A stretch of 64,000 bases of DNA, from contig NZ_CP094359.1 of NCBI RefSeq assembly GCF_024396695.1, positions 2,658,001-2,722,000 on the forward strand, read 5' to 3'. The translations under genes were made by a program, and so were the position numbers. Positions within the stretch are counted from its first letter, which is position 1. Each line of letters opens with the position of its first letter. This document shows positions 55,987 through 64,000 of the stretch, one piece after another. The notes beneath the pieces are model-generated. The model was not told where the DNA came from, made no database searches, and was given only the letters and a program-made list of their open reading frames with translations. The DNA comes from Acidithiobacillus sp. YTS05 (GTDB taxonomy: Bacteria; Pseudomonadota; Gammaproteobacteria; Acidithiobacillales; Acidithiobacillaceae).

Positions 55987-58071
55987 GTGACAATCGCTGG
56001 AATTGTGAACACTGACGTTTCTGCTCTACGGACAATAGACAGCCTGGGCAAGCTACGTTCAGGAACCAACACTTCTCTTGCGCAATTATCCACCGGCAAG
56101 CAGATCAATGGGCCGCAGGATAACCCAGCGGGTTACAGTATTTCTCAGCGAATGACGACGCAGATCGATGCCCTGCAGCAGAACATCGAAAATGCCAATC
56201 AGGCCAGCTCGGTCACACAAACGGCCATGGGGGCCATGACGAATCAGATCGCTATGCTACAGCAGATCCGTAGCATCGCTGTCCAGGCCGCCAATGCCAG
56301 TAACACCACCAGTGATCGAGAGGCCTTGCAAGCTAGCGTCAGCCAATTGCTATCCCAACTGAACACCATCGCCGGGCAAACCCAGTTCAACGGACAAGAC
56401 CTCTTGACCGGAGCCTTTGCCGGGAAAAGTTTCCAGGTCGGTCCTAACGCCCACCAGATCATTCCTGTGAGTATCGCCGACACCCGAAGTGCGGCCATGG
56501 GGAATTATCCGGCGCAACCCTCTTCCGGTGCGGGGACCTATACCTTGAGCGGTGCCATTGCCAAGCAGGGCTTTGCCGTCGGCCAGGCCTTCACCATCAG
56601 TGTCGGGGCACACAAAAGCTACGCCACGCTGTCTGGTGGGATCCTGATCGCCTCGGGAGGTACGCTCACGACAGTTTCTCCAGAGACAGTCGTGGGCCTG
56701 AATGAGGGTAGCGGCGCTCTCCTCAGCGCTACCACCCTTCTCAATCAGACTTACCCCATCGATAACAATACCAAATATGTGGTTTCCAGCGGTGCGACTA
56801 TCCACTATGTCAGCGGTACTGTTATTTATCCCCACGGCAGCAGCAATCCCGGGATTAGCGAGACGACCAGTGGGACATATATAACGAGTGGGCAAGTGCT
56901 CGTAGCTCCGCCGACGTTATACCAACCGGGCGAAGTGGTCAGTGTGGTTCCATACCCGGCATCCGGAGCGACGGTACAAATCGTCTCCGGTGCGCCCGGA
57001 TACATAGAAGCTTACGCCTCAACTGCCAATGCGGTGATGACCGCTTCAGGTGGGATCGTGTCGGGACGCGGTGGTGCTTATGCCACGTCCGGTGGCATCC
57101 TCCTCAACTCCAGCGCCGGTGAGGGAGACGGAAATTTCGTGCCCGCTCCTTCCAGCATCGAGATCCGCAGTGGGATCGGGGCAGCGAAGGTGAACATTAC
57201 TTCCCCGTCGGAATCTGCCGCATCCATTGCCCAATCGATCAATGCCGTCGCGGGGCAAACTGGAGTCAAGGCCCAGGCCAATACCAGCGTGATGTTTTCC
57301 GTAAGTTCTGGGTCCTACAGCTTTGTATTGAGTAATGGCAGCAAAAGTAATCCTGTTCATCAGGTCAATATTCAGGCAACGGTCAGCGGTGGGGGAGGCA
57401 ATCCTCTCGACTTCAGTCAGTTGGTAGGCGCCATCAACCAAAAGACAGCAGTGACCGGCATCGCTGCGTCGACGGTGATGCGCGATGGCGTAGCGCGTTT
57501 GGTGCTGACGCAATCGCAGGGGGAGAATATCGTGATAGCCGGGGGAGCAACTACTGCCCAAGCTGGTCTGACAGCCGGCAGTACGGGTTCATTGCAGGCA
57601 CTCAATGTCAGCGGCTATCCCGTGGGGAACCCGATCAACAGCAACTCGGGAGCCGCACTCATTCAGGGCGTAGTGCAGTTCGCCTCGCCGCAATCCTATA
57701 CGATCACCAATGCCCACATCCTTGGCTATTCCAGTCAGGCAACCGGGGTAGAACAAGGTGCCCTGTCTACCATCGACGTAGGGACGGCGGAGAATGCGCA
57801 ACGCAGCATCCTGACCATCGATCAAGCCATCCAGTACCTTACCGAGCAATCCGGTACCCTGGGCGCGGTTCAGACTCGCATACAGAAAAGCTCTTTGAAT
57901 GCACAAACAGAAAATGCCAACCTCGAGTCCGCGAGGTCCGTGGTCGAGGACGCCAACCTGGCCAAGGCGACCTCCCAGCTGACCATGTATCAGATCCTGC
58001 AAAAGGCGGGTATCTCCACATTGGTACAGGAAGGAAGCCTGCAGAAAGCCTATCTCAAGCTCCTGCCATAA
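55987..58071 (+). CDS. Flagellin
   Basis: A 694-residue flagellin. The N-terminal D0/D1 region (QLSTGKQINGPQDNPAGYSI, IENANQASSVTQTAMGAM) and C-terminal D1/D0 region (LTIDQAIQYLTEQSGTLGAV, ESARSVVEDANLAKATSQLT) are typical. The middle 400 residues are Ser/Gly/Ala/Thr-rich beta-type surface domain. GTG 55987 has a G-rich site upstream. It is a long flagellin and is not next to other flagellar genes here. Confidence 0.88.
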   Translation: MTIAGIVNTDVSALRTIDSLGKLRSGTNTSLAQLSTGKQINGPQDNPAGYSISQRMTTQIDALQQNIENANQASSVTQTAMGAMTNQIAMLQQIRSIAVQAANASNTTSDREALQASVSQLLSQLNTIAGQTQFNGQDLLTGAFAGKSFQVGPNAHQIIPVSIADTRSAAMGNYPAQPSSGAGTYTLSGAIAKQGFAVGQAFTISVGAHKSYATLSGGILIASGGTLTTVSPETVVGLNEGSGALLSATTLLNQTYPIDNNTKYVVSSGATIHYVSGTVIYPHGSSNPGISETTSGTYITSGQVLVAPPTLYQPGEVVSVVPYPASGATVQIVSGAPGYIEAYASTANAVMTASGGIVSGRGGAYATSGGILLNSSAGEGDGNFVPAPSSIEIRSGIGAAKVNITSPSESAASIAQSINAVAGQTGVKAQANTSVMFSVSSGSYSFVLSNGSKSNPVHQVNIQATVSGGGGNPLDFSQLVGAINQKTAVTGIAASTVMRDGVARLVLTQSQGENIVIAGGATTAQAGLTAGSTGSLQALNVSGYPVGNPINSNSGAALIQGVVQFASPQSYTITNAHILGYSSQATGVEQGALSTIDVGTAENAQRSILTIDQAIQYLTEQSGTLGAVQTRIQKSSLNAQTENANLESARSVVEDANLAKATSQLTMYQILQKAGISTLVQEGSLQKAYLKLLP

Positions 58072-58094
58072 AGCGACACCGCACAACGCTTTGC

Positions 58095-59555
58095 TCAGCG
58101 CTTGAGCAGCGCCCCCAGTACGCCACGGATGATCTGCTGGCCCAACTGGCTGCCGATACTCCGTGCCGCACTTTTGAAAAATGCCTCGCCAATGGATTGG
58201 CGTCCGCTACTCCGCTCGCTCCTGGATGATCGATCATGTTCCGCCGCTGTGGGGACCCGTTCCGCGAGGCTCCGCTCGGCGCGCCGGGCCAGTTCTTCGT
58301 AGGCAGAATGACGATCCTGCGCCTGATCGTAGCGCCCGGCCAGGGGGGAACGCGCCAACAGGTCGCGCCGCTCCTCCTCGGTCAAGGGCCCGATCCGCGA
58401 GCGTGGCGGAACGATCAGGGTACGCTCCACCGGCAACGGCCGTCCTTTATGATCCAGAGCAGAAACCAGCGCCTCGCCAATACCGAGATCCTTCAGGGTC
58501 ACCGCAACATCGATTTGCGGATTACTGGGGAAGTTTTCCGCAGCGGTGAGAATGGCCTTGCGATCCTTGGGGGTGAAGGCGCGCAGGGCATGTTGCAACT
58601 TGAGACCCAGTTGCCCGAGGACATCGTCGGGCACATCCGTGGGGCTCTGGGTAACGAAGAACACGCCAACGCCCTTGGAACGGATGAGACGTACCACCTG
58701 CTTGATCTTGTCCAGCAACGCACGCGGTGCATTGTCGAAGAGCAGGTGTGCCTCATCGAAGAAAAACACCAGCTTTGGCCGGTCGCTATCACCAGCCTCC
58801 GGCAATTGTTCAAACAGTTCAGCCAACAACCAGAGCAGGAAGGCACTGTAAAGCCGCGGCGCCTGACTATACAGCCGCGTCGCATCGAGCAGACTGATCA
58901 CGCCACGCCCGGAAAAATCGCGCCGCAGCAGATCGCTCAGCTCCAGCGCCGGCTCACCGAAAAATCCGTCACCGCCCTGCTCTTCCAGCACCAACAAACG
59001 ACGCTGGATCGCTGCGATACTGGCGGGGGCAAAGTTGCCATACGCCTGCGACAACTCAGCGCGGTTTTCGCTTATCCAGTTAAGCAGCGCACGCAGGTCC
59101 TTGAGATCCAGCAAGAGCAATCCCTGTTCATCCGCAATGCGAAACGCGGCATACAGAGCACCTTCCTGGGTATCGTTCAATTCCAACAGGCTGGCTAACA
59201 AGAGTGGCCCCATTTCCGAGACGGTCGTGCGGATCGGATGACCGCTCTTCCCAAACAGGTCCCAGAGCAATACTGGCGACGCCTCCGGACGGTAATCGGG
59301 TACCGGGATTTTCTCGACGCGCTCCTGAATCTTGGGGTTGGGCTGCGCGGCCGCGGCCAACCCGGACAGGTCCCCCTTGATGTCCGCCGCGAAGACCGGT
59401 ACTCCAAGGCGAGAAAAGGCCTCCGCCAGAATCTGCAGGCTGACGGTCTTGCCGGTACCCGTCGCTCCAGCAATCAGCCCATGTCGGTTTCCCATGCGCG
59501 CAAGCTGCAGCACGGGTTTGCCATTGGCACCGCCGACGAGTATCTCATCTGACAT
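58095..59555 (-). CDS. HerA-like ATPase (DUF853 family)
   Basis: A 486-residue P-loop ATPase. Walker A GATGTGKT is at residues 30-37, and PVFAADIKGDLSGLA and VFFFDEAHLLFDNA follow. DFSGRGVISLLDATRL and FFVTQSPTDVPDDVLGQLG match the DUF853/HerA-like helicase family. Function unresolved. It converges on the flagellin gene with a 23-base gap. Confidence 0.88.
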   Translation of the reverse strand: MSDEILVGGANGKPVLQLARMGNRHGLIAGATGTGKTVSLQILAEAFSRLGVPVFAADIKGDLSGLAAAAQPNPKIQERVEKIPVPDYRPEASPVLLWDLFGKSGHPIRTTVSEMGPLLLASLLELNDTQEGALYAAFRIADEQGLLLLDLKDLRALLNWISENRAELSQAYGNFAPASIAAIQRRLLVLEEQGGDGFFGEPALELSDLLRRDFSGRGVISLLDATRLYSQAPRLYSAFLLWLLAELFEQLPEAGDSDRPKLVFFFDEAHLLFDNAPRALLDKIKQVVRLIRSKGVGVFFVTQSPTDVPDDVLGQLGLKLQHALRAFTPKDRKAILTAAENFPSNPQIDVAVTLKDLGIGEALVSALDHKGRPLPVERTLIVPPRSRIGPLTEEERRDLLARSPLAGRYDQAQDRHSAYEELARRAERSLAERVPTAAEHDRSSRSERSSGRQSIGEAFFKSAARSIGSQLGQQIIRGVLGALLKR

Positions 59556-59610
59556 CTTCGCCCCCTTTTTCTATCTGGATTCCGCCTGTGACGCTGAATG
59601 GCCAGCAATA

Positions 59611-60492
59611 CTACGATTGTGCACGTGAAACGATCTGCTCCATCTCCGAACGAACCGAGGTCGTGGCAGGAAGGACAATTTCGGCACTTTGAAAGCTCAT
59701 CAATCCGAGTTCCATCTCCCGCCGCATCTGCTCTGGAGCGGTAAATTCTGCGAGCGTCTTCGCCTCGATACCGTGCTGCCGCAATTCTTGCGCCACCGCT
59801 TCGGCGCGCGCCTTGGCCAGCGCAAGATTAAAGGCGCGATTACCCACGGTACTCGCCCGACCGATGACTACCACCTCCTTGCTTCCCCAGCTTTGTAGCG
59901 CCCAGATCGATGCTGACAGCCGTTCCTGTTGTGCCGGAGCAATAGTACTCAGCCCAATGGGAAAAAGGATCAGTGGCAGGCTTTGGGGCGGGGGAATTAG
60001 ATGGATCTGCCAGCCCGGGTGATTGGCCTGCAACTGCAGATCCATGGCGTGCAAGGTGAGCACATTGGCGGGAACAGCAGGGGAGGGCAGTATGGTGATC
60101 CGTTTTTGCTCCGGATCCACATCCAGTACTTGCAGGGGAAGCGGAAAATCCCGCCGCAGCTGCTCGGTCATCTGACTGCGTTGCTGGCTCTGGGCGACTA
60201 AATCCGTGTTCGGCGCCACCGGAGCAGCCAGCACGGAACTTGCCGGGAGCGGTGCATGCCAGGAGGGGAGTTGCGTCAGTTGCAGAGCCACGGGATGGTG
60301 CAGCTGACGCTGCAGCTGCTCCTCTGCCGTCGCTTGCAGGTTGGACTGCGGATCCTGGGTGACCACCGTGGCCTCGATCTGTACTGGCTGTCCTTTGGGA
60401 AAAGCCACAGTGAATTGTGCCAGGCGTCCATCGCCCTTTTCTTTGGCCACTGCTGCCAAAGTGCGGAGTTCTTTACTGGAGAGGGTGCTCAT
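59611..60492 (-). CDS. OmpA-like domain protein
   Basis: A 293-residue protein without a clear signal peptide. The last 100 residues contain STVGNRAFNLALAKARAEAV and AQELRQHGIEAKTLAEF, which resemble the peptidoglycan-binding OmpA C-terminal fold. The start is set at 60492 (MSTLSSKELRT). It follows the HerA-like gene direction. Confidence 0.6.
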   Translation of the reverse strand: MSTLSSKELRTLAAVAKEKGDGRLAQFTVAFPKGQPVQIEATVVTQDPQSNLQATAEEQLQRQLHHPVALQLTQLPSWHAPLPASSVLAAPVAPNTDLVAQSQQRSQMTEQLRRDFPLPLQVLDVDPEQKRITILPSPAVPANVLTLHAMDLQLQANHPGWQIHLIPPPQSLPLILFPIGLSTIAPAQQERLSASIWALQSWGSKEVVVIGRASTVGNRAFNLALAKARAEAVAQELRQHGIEAKTLAEFTAPEQMRREMELGLMSFQSAEIVLPATTSVRSEMEQIVSRAQS

Positions 60493-60673
60493 GGGCTCTG
60501 ATCTGGAGAGTCGGTACTGGGAAAATCCTAGCATGAGCACTCACCCGAATCACCAGAAAAAATGCGTCAATCTCTCCAACTTACGGGTGCGATCAGCAAC
60601 TGCAAAACTCCCCGCGATTACCGAGCGCAGCAGCTCGTTTTCTCGCGTCGACTAGCGCACGGTATCTATGCGA

Positions 60674-60928
60674 CTAGTTCCCGTTAAGACTGTGCTCAAT
60701 TTGCGGTAGCGCCGCGCCGACACCGGCGCCCGCAGCACCACCGACCGCTGCTCCGGCAGCGGGACTGCCGGCTACCGCAGCGCCAACCACCGCGCCACCC
60801 GCAGCACCAATCGCGCCACCACTCAAGGCTCGTTGTCCCGTCGGACTCATGTTGGCACAACCACCCAGCGCCAGCACGCAGACGACGACCGTCGCCACAG
60901 CTATTTTACGTGTATACAATGCGTTCAT
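60674..60928 (-). CDS. Glycine-zipper lipoprotein
   Basis: An 84-residue lipoprotein, lipobox ALGGC near residue 24, with Gly/Ala repeats (GGAIGAAGGAVVGAAVAG) forming a glycine-zipper segment. Similar proteins are outer-membrane lipoproteins of unknown role. AGGAGGTG precedes the ATG. Confidence 0.85.
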   Translation of the reverse strand: MNALYTRKIAVATVVVCVLALGGCANMSPTGQRALSGGAIGAAGGAVVGAAVAGSPAAGAAVGGAAGAGVGAALPQIEHSLNGN

Positions 60929-61058
60929 AAGTACACCTCCTTTGTAAGTTTAGTCCAACCGGGCCTCGTCTGCCTTCGGGCATGTCGGAGGTCCAGGTTC
61001 TCGCCCTTTCGATGCTATCATCCCGGCTTTCGCTCTCCTTAACCCCTTGGAGTCTGCC

Positions 61059-62684
61059 TTGCTCAGCACCCATCAATTGACCATGCAATTTGCTTCCAAA
61101 CCGCTCTTTGAGAATGTCAGCGTCGAGTTTGGCGATGGCAACCGCTACGGCCTGATTGGCGCCAACGGCAGCGGCAAGACAACCCTGATGAAAATCCTCG
61201 GCGGCGATCTAGAACCCAGCTCCGGCAACGTCAGCCTCAGTAGTGGCGAGCGCCTCGGTAAACTGCGTCAGGACCAGTTTGCGTTTGAAGAGTACACGGT
61301 TCTGGATACGGTGATGATGGGTCATGCGGAGTTCTGGCGGGTCAAACAGGAACGCGATCGTCTCTACGCCCTGGCGGAGCTGACGGAAGAAGAGGGCATG
61401 GCGATTGCCCAGATCGAGGGAGAGTATGCGGAACTCGACGGCTATTCTGCCGAGGCACGGGCGGGGGAACTACTGATTGGGGTGGGCATTCCCCTGGAAC
61501 AACATACAGGATTGATGTCGGCCGTGGCCCCCGGCTGGAAACTGCGGGTACTCCTCGCTCAGGCACTCTTTGCCGACCCGGACATCCTGCTGCTCGACGA
61601 GCCTACCAACAATCTGGATATTCATACGATTCAGTGGCTGGAAGAGCTGCTGAGCACCATCAACAGCACCATCATCATCATTTCTCATGACCGCCATTTT
61701 CTGAACAGCGTCTGCACCCACATGGCGGATCTGGACTACGGTGAGCTGCGCATCTATCCGGGAAATTACGACGAGTACATGCGTGCCTCAACGCTGGTAC
61801 GGGAACAATTACTGGCCGAAAATGATAAAAAGCGGGAAAAAATGGCGGAGTTACAGACCTTCGTCAGCCGTTTTTCGGCCAATGCCTCAAAAGCTAAACA
61901 GGCGACCTCGCGGGCGCGCCAGCTCGAAAAAATCCAGCTGGAGGAGGTGAAGCCCTCTAGCCGGCAGAATCCTTATCTCGTGTTTCAACAAGAGCGCAAG
62001 TTGTATCGCCACGCCGTAGACAGCAAGGATTTGGGCAAGAGTTTTGGCGAATTGCGCCTGTTCCACAAGTTGCGCCTGCAGATAGAGGCGGGGGAACGGG
62101 TGGCGATCATTGGCGCCAATGGTCTGGGCAAAACCACTCTGCTGCGCTGCCTGCTGGGCGAAATCGAGCTGGATACCGGGACGGTCAAATGGGCCGAGAA
62201 CGCCAGGATCGGTTATTTTCCCCAGGATTATGCCGCGGAGTTTGCCGAGGAGCGGAGTCTTTTTGCATGGATGAGCCAATGGCGCAGCGAAAAGGACGAT
62301 GATCAGATCATCCGTGGCATATTGGGCCGCCTCCTCTTTGGTCAGGATCAGGTGGACCGACCGGTACAGGTACTTTCCGGCGGCGAAAAGGGGCGCATGC
62401 TCTTTGGCAAACTGACCCTGCAAAGACCCAACGTCTTGATTCTCGATGAACCGACCAATCATCTGGACATGGAGTCCATCGAATCGCTGAACACGGCCCT
62501 GGAAAAATTTGACGGTACCCTGATTTTTGTCAGTCATGACCGGGAATTCGTCTCGTCGCTGGCCACCCGCATCATCGAATTTACCGCCCACGGCATCGAG
62601 GATTTCAAGGGCAGCTACGAAGACTATCTGCGCAGCCAGCAAGCTGCCAAAGTCCCTCCGAAAAAGGTTGGGAAAGGTCGGTGA
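61059..62684 (+). CDS. ybiT: ABC-F family ATPase, YbiT-like
   Basis: A 541-residue ABC-F protein with two nucleotide-binding domains joined by a linker. Walker [10 protein letters not shown] and GANGLGKTT, signatures LSGGEKGRM and a first degenerate one, and DEPTNNLDI / DEPTNHLDM. It acts on ribosomes in characterised members. Residues such as [20 protein letters not shown] match E. coli YbiT closely. The start is TTG 61059 with GGAG upstream (61049). Confidence 0.93.
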   Translation: MLSTHQLTMQFASKPLFENVSVEFGDGNRYGLIGANGSGKTTLMKILGGDLEPSSGNVSLSSGERLGKLRQDQFAFEEYTVLDTVMMGHAEFWRVKQERDRLYALAELTEEEGMAIAQIEGEYAELDGYSAEARAGELLIGVGIPLEQHTGLMSAVAPGWKLRVLLAQALFADPDILLLDEPTNNLDIHTIQWLEELLSTINSTIIIISHDRHFLNSVCTHMADLDYGELRIYPGNYDEYMRASTLVREQLLAENDKKREKMAELQTFVSRFSANASKAKQATSRARQLEKIQLEEVKPSSRQNPYLVFQQERKLYRHAVDSKDLGKSFGELRLFHKLRLQIEAGERVAIIGANGLGKTTLLRCLLGEIELDTGTVKWAENARIGYFPQDYAAEFAEERSLFAWMSQWRSEKDDDQIIRGILGRLLFGQDQVDRPVQVLSGGEKGRMLFGKLTLQRPNVLILDEPTNHLDMESIESLNTALEKFDGTLIFVSHDREFVSSLATRIIEFTAHGIEDFKGSYEDYLRSQQAAKVPPKKVGKGR

Positions 62685-62716
62685 ACTCTGGCAGGAAATG
62701 ATACTCCATAGAGATC

Positions 62717-62851
62717 ATGCCAAAAGATCCCGCGTATGCCGAGGCGCGAGCCCTGCTCAAACTGCTCCTGATCAGCGGTGCCATCACCCTGGCGAGTGCG
62801 GCGGTTATTGTCGTACTCTGGTGGCTGTATGCTGCCGGAGGCCATGGATGA
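62717..62851 (+). CDS. Tiny membrane protein
   Basis: Forty-four residues: MPKDPAYAEARALLKLLLIS followed by a hydrophobic helix (SAAVIVVLWWLYAAGG). It lies 32 bases after ybiT and overlaps the next gene's start by 8 bases, so expression with it is likely. Confidence 0.55.
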   Translation: MPKDPAYAEARALLKLLLISGAITLASAAVIVVLWWLYAAGGHG

Positions 62852-63233
62852 AGCAATGCTGAAAACTTGCGGAGATGCGCACTACCGGTATCTGGATATG
62901 CGCGAAGCCGAGCCAGGGGATCACTTCTTTCACCTTCGCCATCAACCCTACAGTGACGTGGTGGCAGCAATCGAAGCGGCGGAGGTCCTGAGCGTCGACG
63001 ACAAAACCCTGCACTGTCGGGTGCAGGGGCAACGCAAACCCTGGAAACTGCGGCGTCAGGCCGAGCACATCCACTGTTATGTGGGTGAAGATCCTCTGTT
63101 TCAGCAATTGTATTACACCTTCACCCGGGCCCAGCGCATTCAGCAGGCCAAGGAATGGGTGCGCCACGCGCCTCCCGAGCGTTTCGATGAAGAGGTACTG
63201 CAGGCCATCGAGCGCTGGCACGGCACAGGCTGA
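62844..63233 (+). CDS. Hypothetical protein
   Basis: About 129 residues, with no signal or membrane segment. Charged helices predominate: YFTFTRAQRIQQAKEWVRH-like segments and a C-terminal ERFDEEVLQAIERWHG. A region YLDMREAEPGDHFFHLRHQ has several His. Not recognised. GGAGG precedes ATG 62844. It ends 27 bases before the rpmH promoter. Confidence 0.55.
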   Translation: MDEAMLKTCGDAHYRYLDMREAEPGDHFFHLRHQPYSDVVAAIEAAEVLSVDDKTLHCRVQGQRKPWKLRRQAEHIHCYVGEDPLFQQLYYTFTRAQRIQQAKEWVRHAPPERFDEEVLQAIERWHGTG

Positions 63234-63260
63234 GGACCCAGCGCGATCCTCCTCCCCACC

Positions 63261-63288
63261 TTGACTTTGACCTCTCTTCTCCTTATCT
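63261..63288 (+). promoter_or_regulatory. Probable sigma-70 promoter of rpmH
   Basis: TTGACT (63261) and TTATCT (63283) with 16-bp spacing, 35 bases before rpmH. Confidence 0.5.
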
Positions 63289-63322
63289 TCTGTGCCCTTA
63301 CGAAATTTTGGGGTAGATCATC

Positions 63323-63457
63323 ATGAAGCGCACTTTTCAGCCTAGCGTCGTGCATCGCAAGCGCACTCACGGTTTCCGCGCCCGCATGGCGACCAAGTCT
63401 GGGCGCCTGGTCCTCAAGCGGCGGCGCGCCAAGGGTCGATACAAGCTCTGTCCCTGA
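63323..63457 (+). CDS. rpmH: Ribosomal protein L34
   Basis: Forty-four residues: [20 protein letters not shown], then [17 protein letters not shown] normal bacterial L34, with an unusual KLCP ending instead of the common LSA-type end. It precedes rnpA by 3 bases, the universal order near the replication origin. Confidence 0.97.
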   Translation: MKRTFQPSVVHRKRTHGFRARMATKSGRLVLKRRRAKGRYKLCP

Positions 63458-63460
63458 GGG

Positions 63461-63790
63461 ATGAGCCAACAGTCGTTCACGCGTAACGACCGCCTGCGCA
63501 ATCAAGCCGAAATCCGCCTTGCCTTGCGCGAGGGGAAGAAGCGCAGTTTCCCTGAGCTGGTATTCTATCGCCTGGACAATGACCTGGGGCATGCGCGCAT
63601 TGGCTTTGCCGTCAGCCGGAAGGTCGGTAAGGCGGTGTACCGCAACCGACTGAAGCGCCGGCTGCGCGAGGCCTTTCGTCTGAGTGCTGGCCGCTACCTG
63701 CCGTACGATCTCATGGTCGTAGCGCGTCCGGCCGCACGCGATGCGGCCTATTCCGTGCTGCGTGGCCGCCTCGACAGCGTGCTGCGCTGA
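63461..63790 (+). CDS. rnpA: Ribonuclease P protein component
   Basis: A 109-residue basic protein that aids tRNA 5' processing. It includes [20 protein letters not shown], the RNR signature, and RRLREAFR. It ends with a TGATG overlap with yidD. Confidence 0.96.
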   Translation: MSQQSFTRNDRLRNQAEIRLALREGKKRSFPELVFYRLDNDLGHARIGFAVSRKVGKAVYRNRLKRRLREAFRLSAGRYLPYDLMVVARPAARDAAYSVLRGRLDSVLR

Positions 63791-64000
63791 TGACCATGCT
63801 ACGTCGCGGCGCTATCGCCCTGATCCATACCTACCAGCTCGTCCTGAGCCCCTTTCTCGGGCAGAATTGCCGCTACCATCCAACCTGCTCGCATTACACC
63901 TGTGAGGCTATTGAACGCTATGGTGTCCTGCGCGGTGCCTGGATGGGTGTCAAACGTATCGCTCGCTGTCATCCTTTTCACCCGGGGGGGTACGACCCCG
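63790..64000 (+). CDS. yidD: YidD membrane-insertion factor, partial
   Basis: The frame runs off the window after 70 codons. [20 protein letters not shown] and [11 protein letters not shown] match YidD, which helps YidC. It is next in the standard rpmH-rnpA-yidD-yidC order. The 3' end is outside the window. Confidence 0.95.
   Translation, partial: MTMLRRGAIALIHTYQLVLSPFLGQNCRYHPTCSHYTCEAIERYGVLRGAWMGVKRIARCHPFHPGGYDP

Overview
The window looks like a stretch of an acidophilic, metal-exposed gammaproteobacterium-like chromosome, most likely Acidithiobacillus. This is inferred from moderately high GC, Trb-type integrative elements, heavy copper and metal resistance and a Tn7-like transposon; no species marker was searched. 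It has three nested layers. (1) A conjugative integrative element runs from the left edge to about 55,791. (2) A 34.2-kb Tn7-like transposon (4294-38481) has landed inside the element's conjugation operon. (3) Ordinary chromosome follows from about 55,800 to the end: flagellin, a HerA-like ATPase, an OmpA-like protein, an ABC-F protein, then the rpmH-rnpA-yidD cluster.

Conjugative element. After a left flank with a small Cys protein, a cupin-VOC protein and a degenerate integron-cassette-like segment, the mating-pore genes come in the RP4-like order trbB, [interrupted gene], trbC, trbD, trbE, entry-exclusion-like lipoprotein, secreted unknown, trbJ, trbL, small membrane protein, [cargo: higBA plus four reverse-strand genes], trbF, trbG, trbI, small gene, parA, parB. 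The right boundary is the 3' half of a tRNA-Phe gene ending in CCA. Four copies of a 26-bp motif of fixed length lie just upstream of four transfer transcription units, and a second motif precedes two or three others. Together they suggest a shared regulatory system.

Tn7-like transposon. It carries tnsA, tnsB, tnsC, tnsD and tnsE, has 5'-TGTTAAC...GTTAACA-3' ends, four contiguous 20-bp boxes at the tns end, three spaced boxes at the other end, and a 5-bp TCAGT duplication. Removing it with one TSD copy restores a 131-codon reading frame between trbB and trbC. Its tnsD is itself split by a 282-bp miniature element with the same ends and a GCTAT duplication, and removal restores TnsD in frame. 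With tnsD broken and tnsE intact, the position inside a conjugative element fits TnsE-type targeting.

Cargo. The transposon carries a copper and divalent-metal island: a CopB-type ATPase, a CusCBA-type RND pump with AIM24, cytochrome b561 and CusF-like genes, a CadR-like regulator divergent from a CDF exporter, a second CDF gene with an internally deleted duplicate, an Nramp-related transporter with altered metal-site motifs, an outer-membrane protein, and a reverse-strand cluster copA-DUF302-copZ-glutaredoxin. Several truncated genes lie between the modules (MmeI-like, UbiB, cyclopropane synthase, P-type ATPase N-terminus, DUF4396, EexN).
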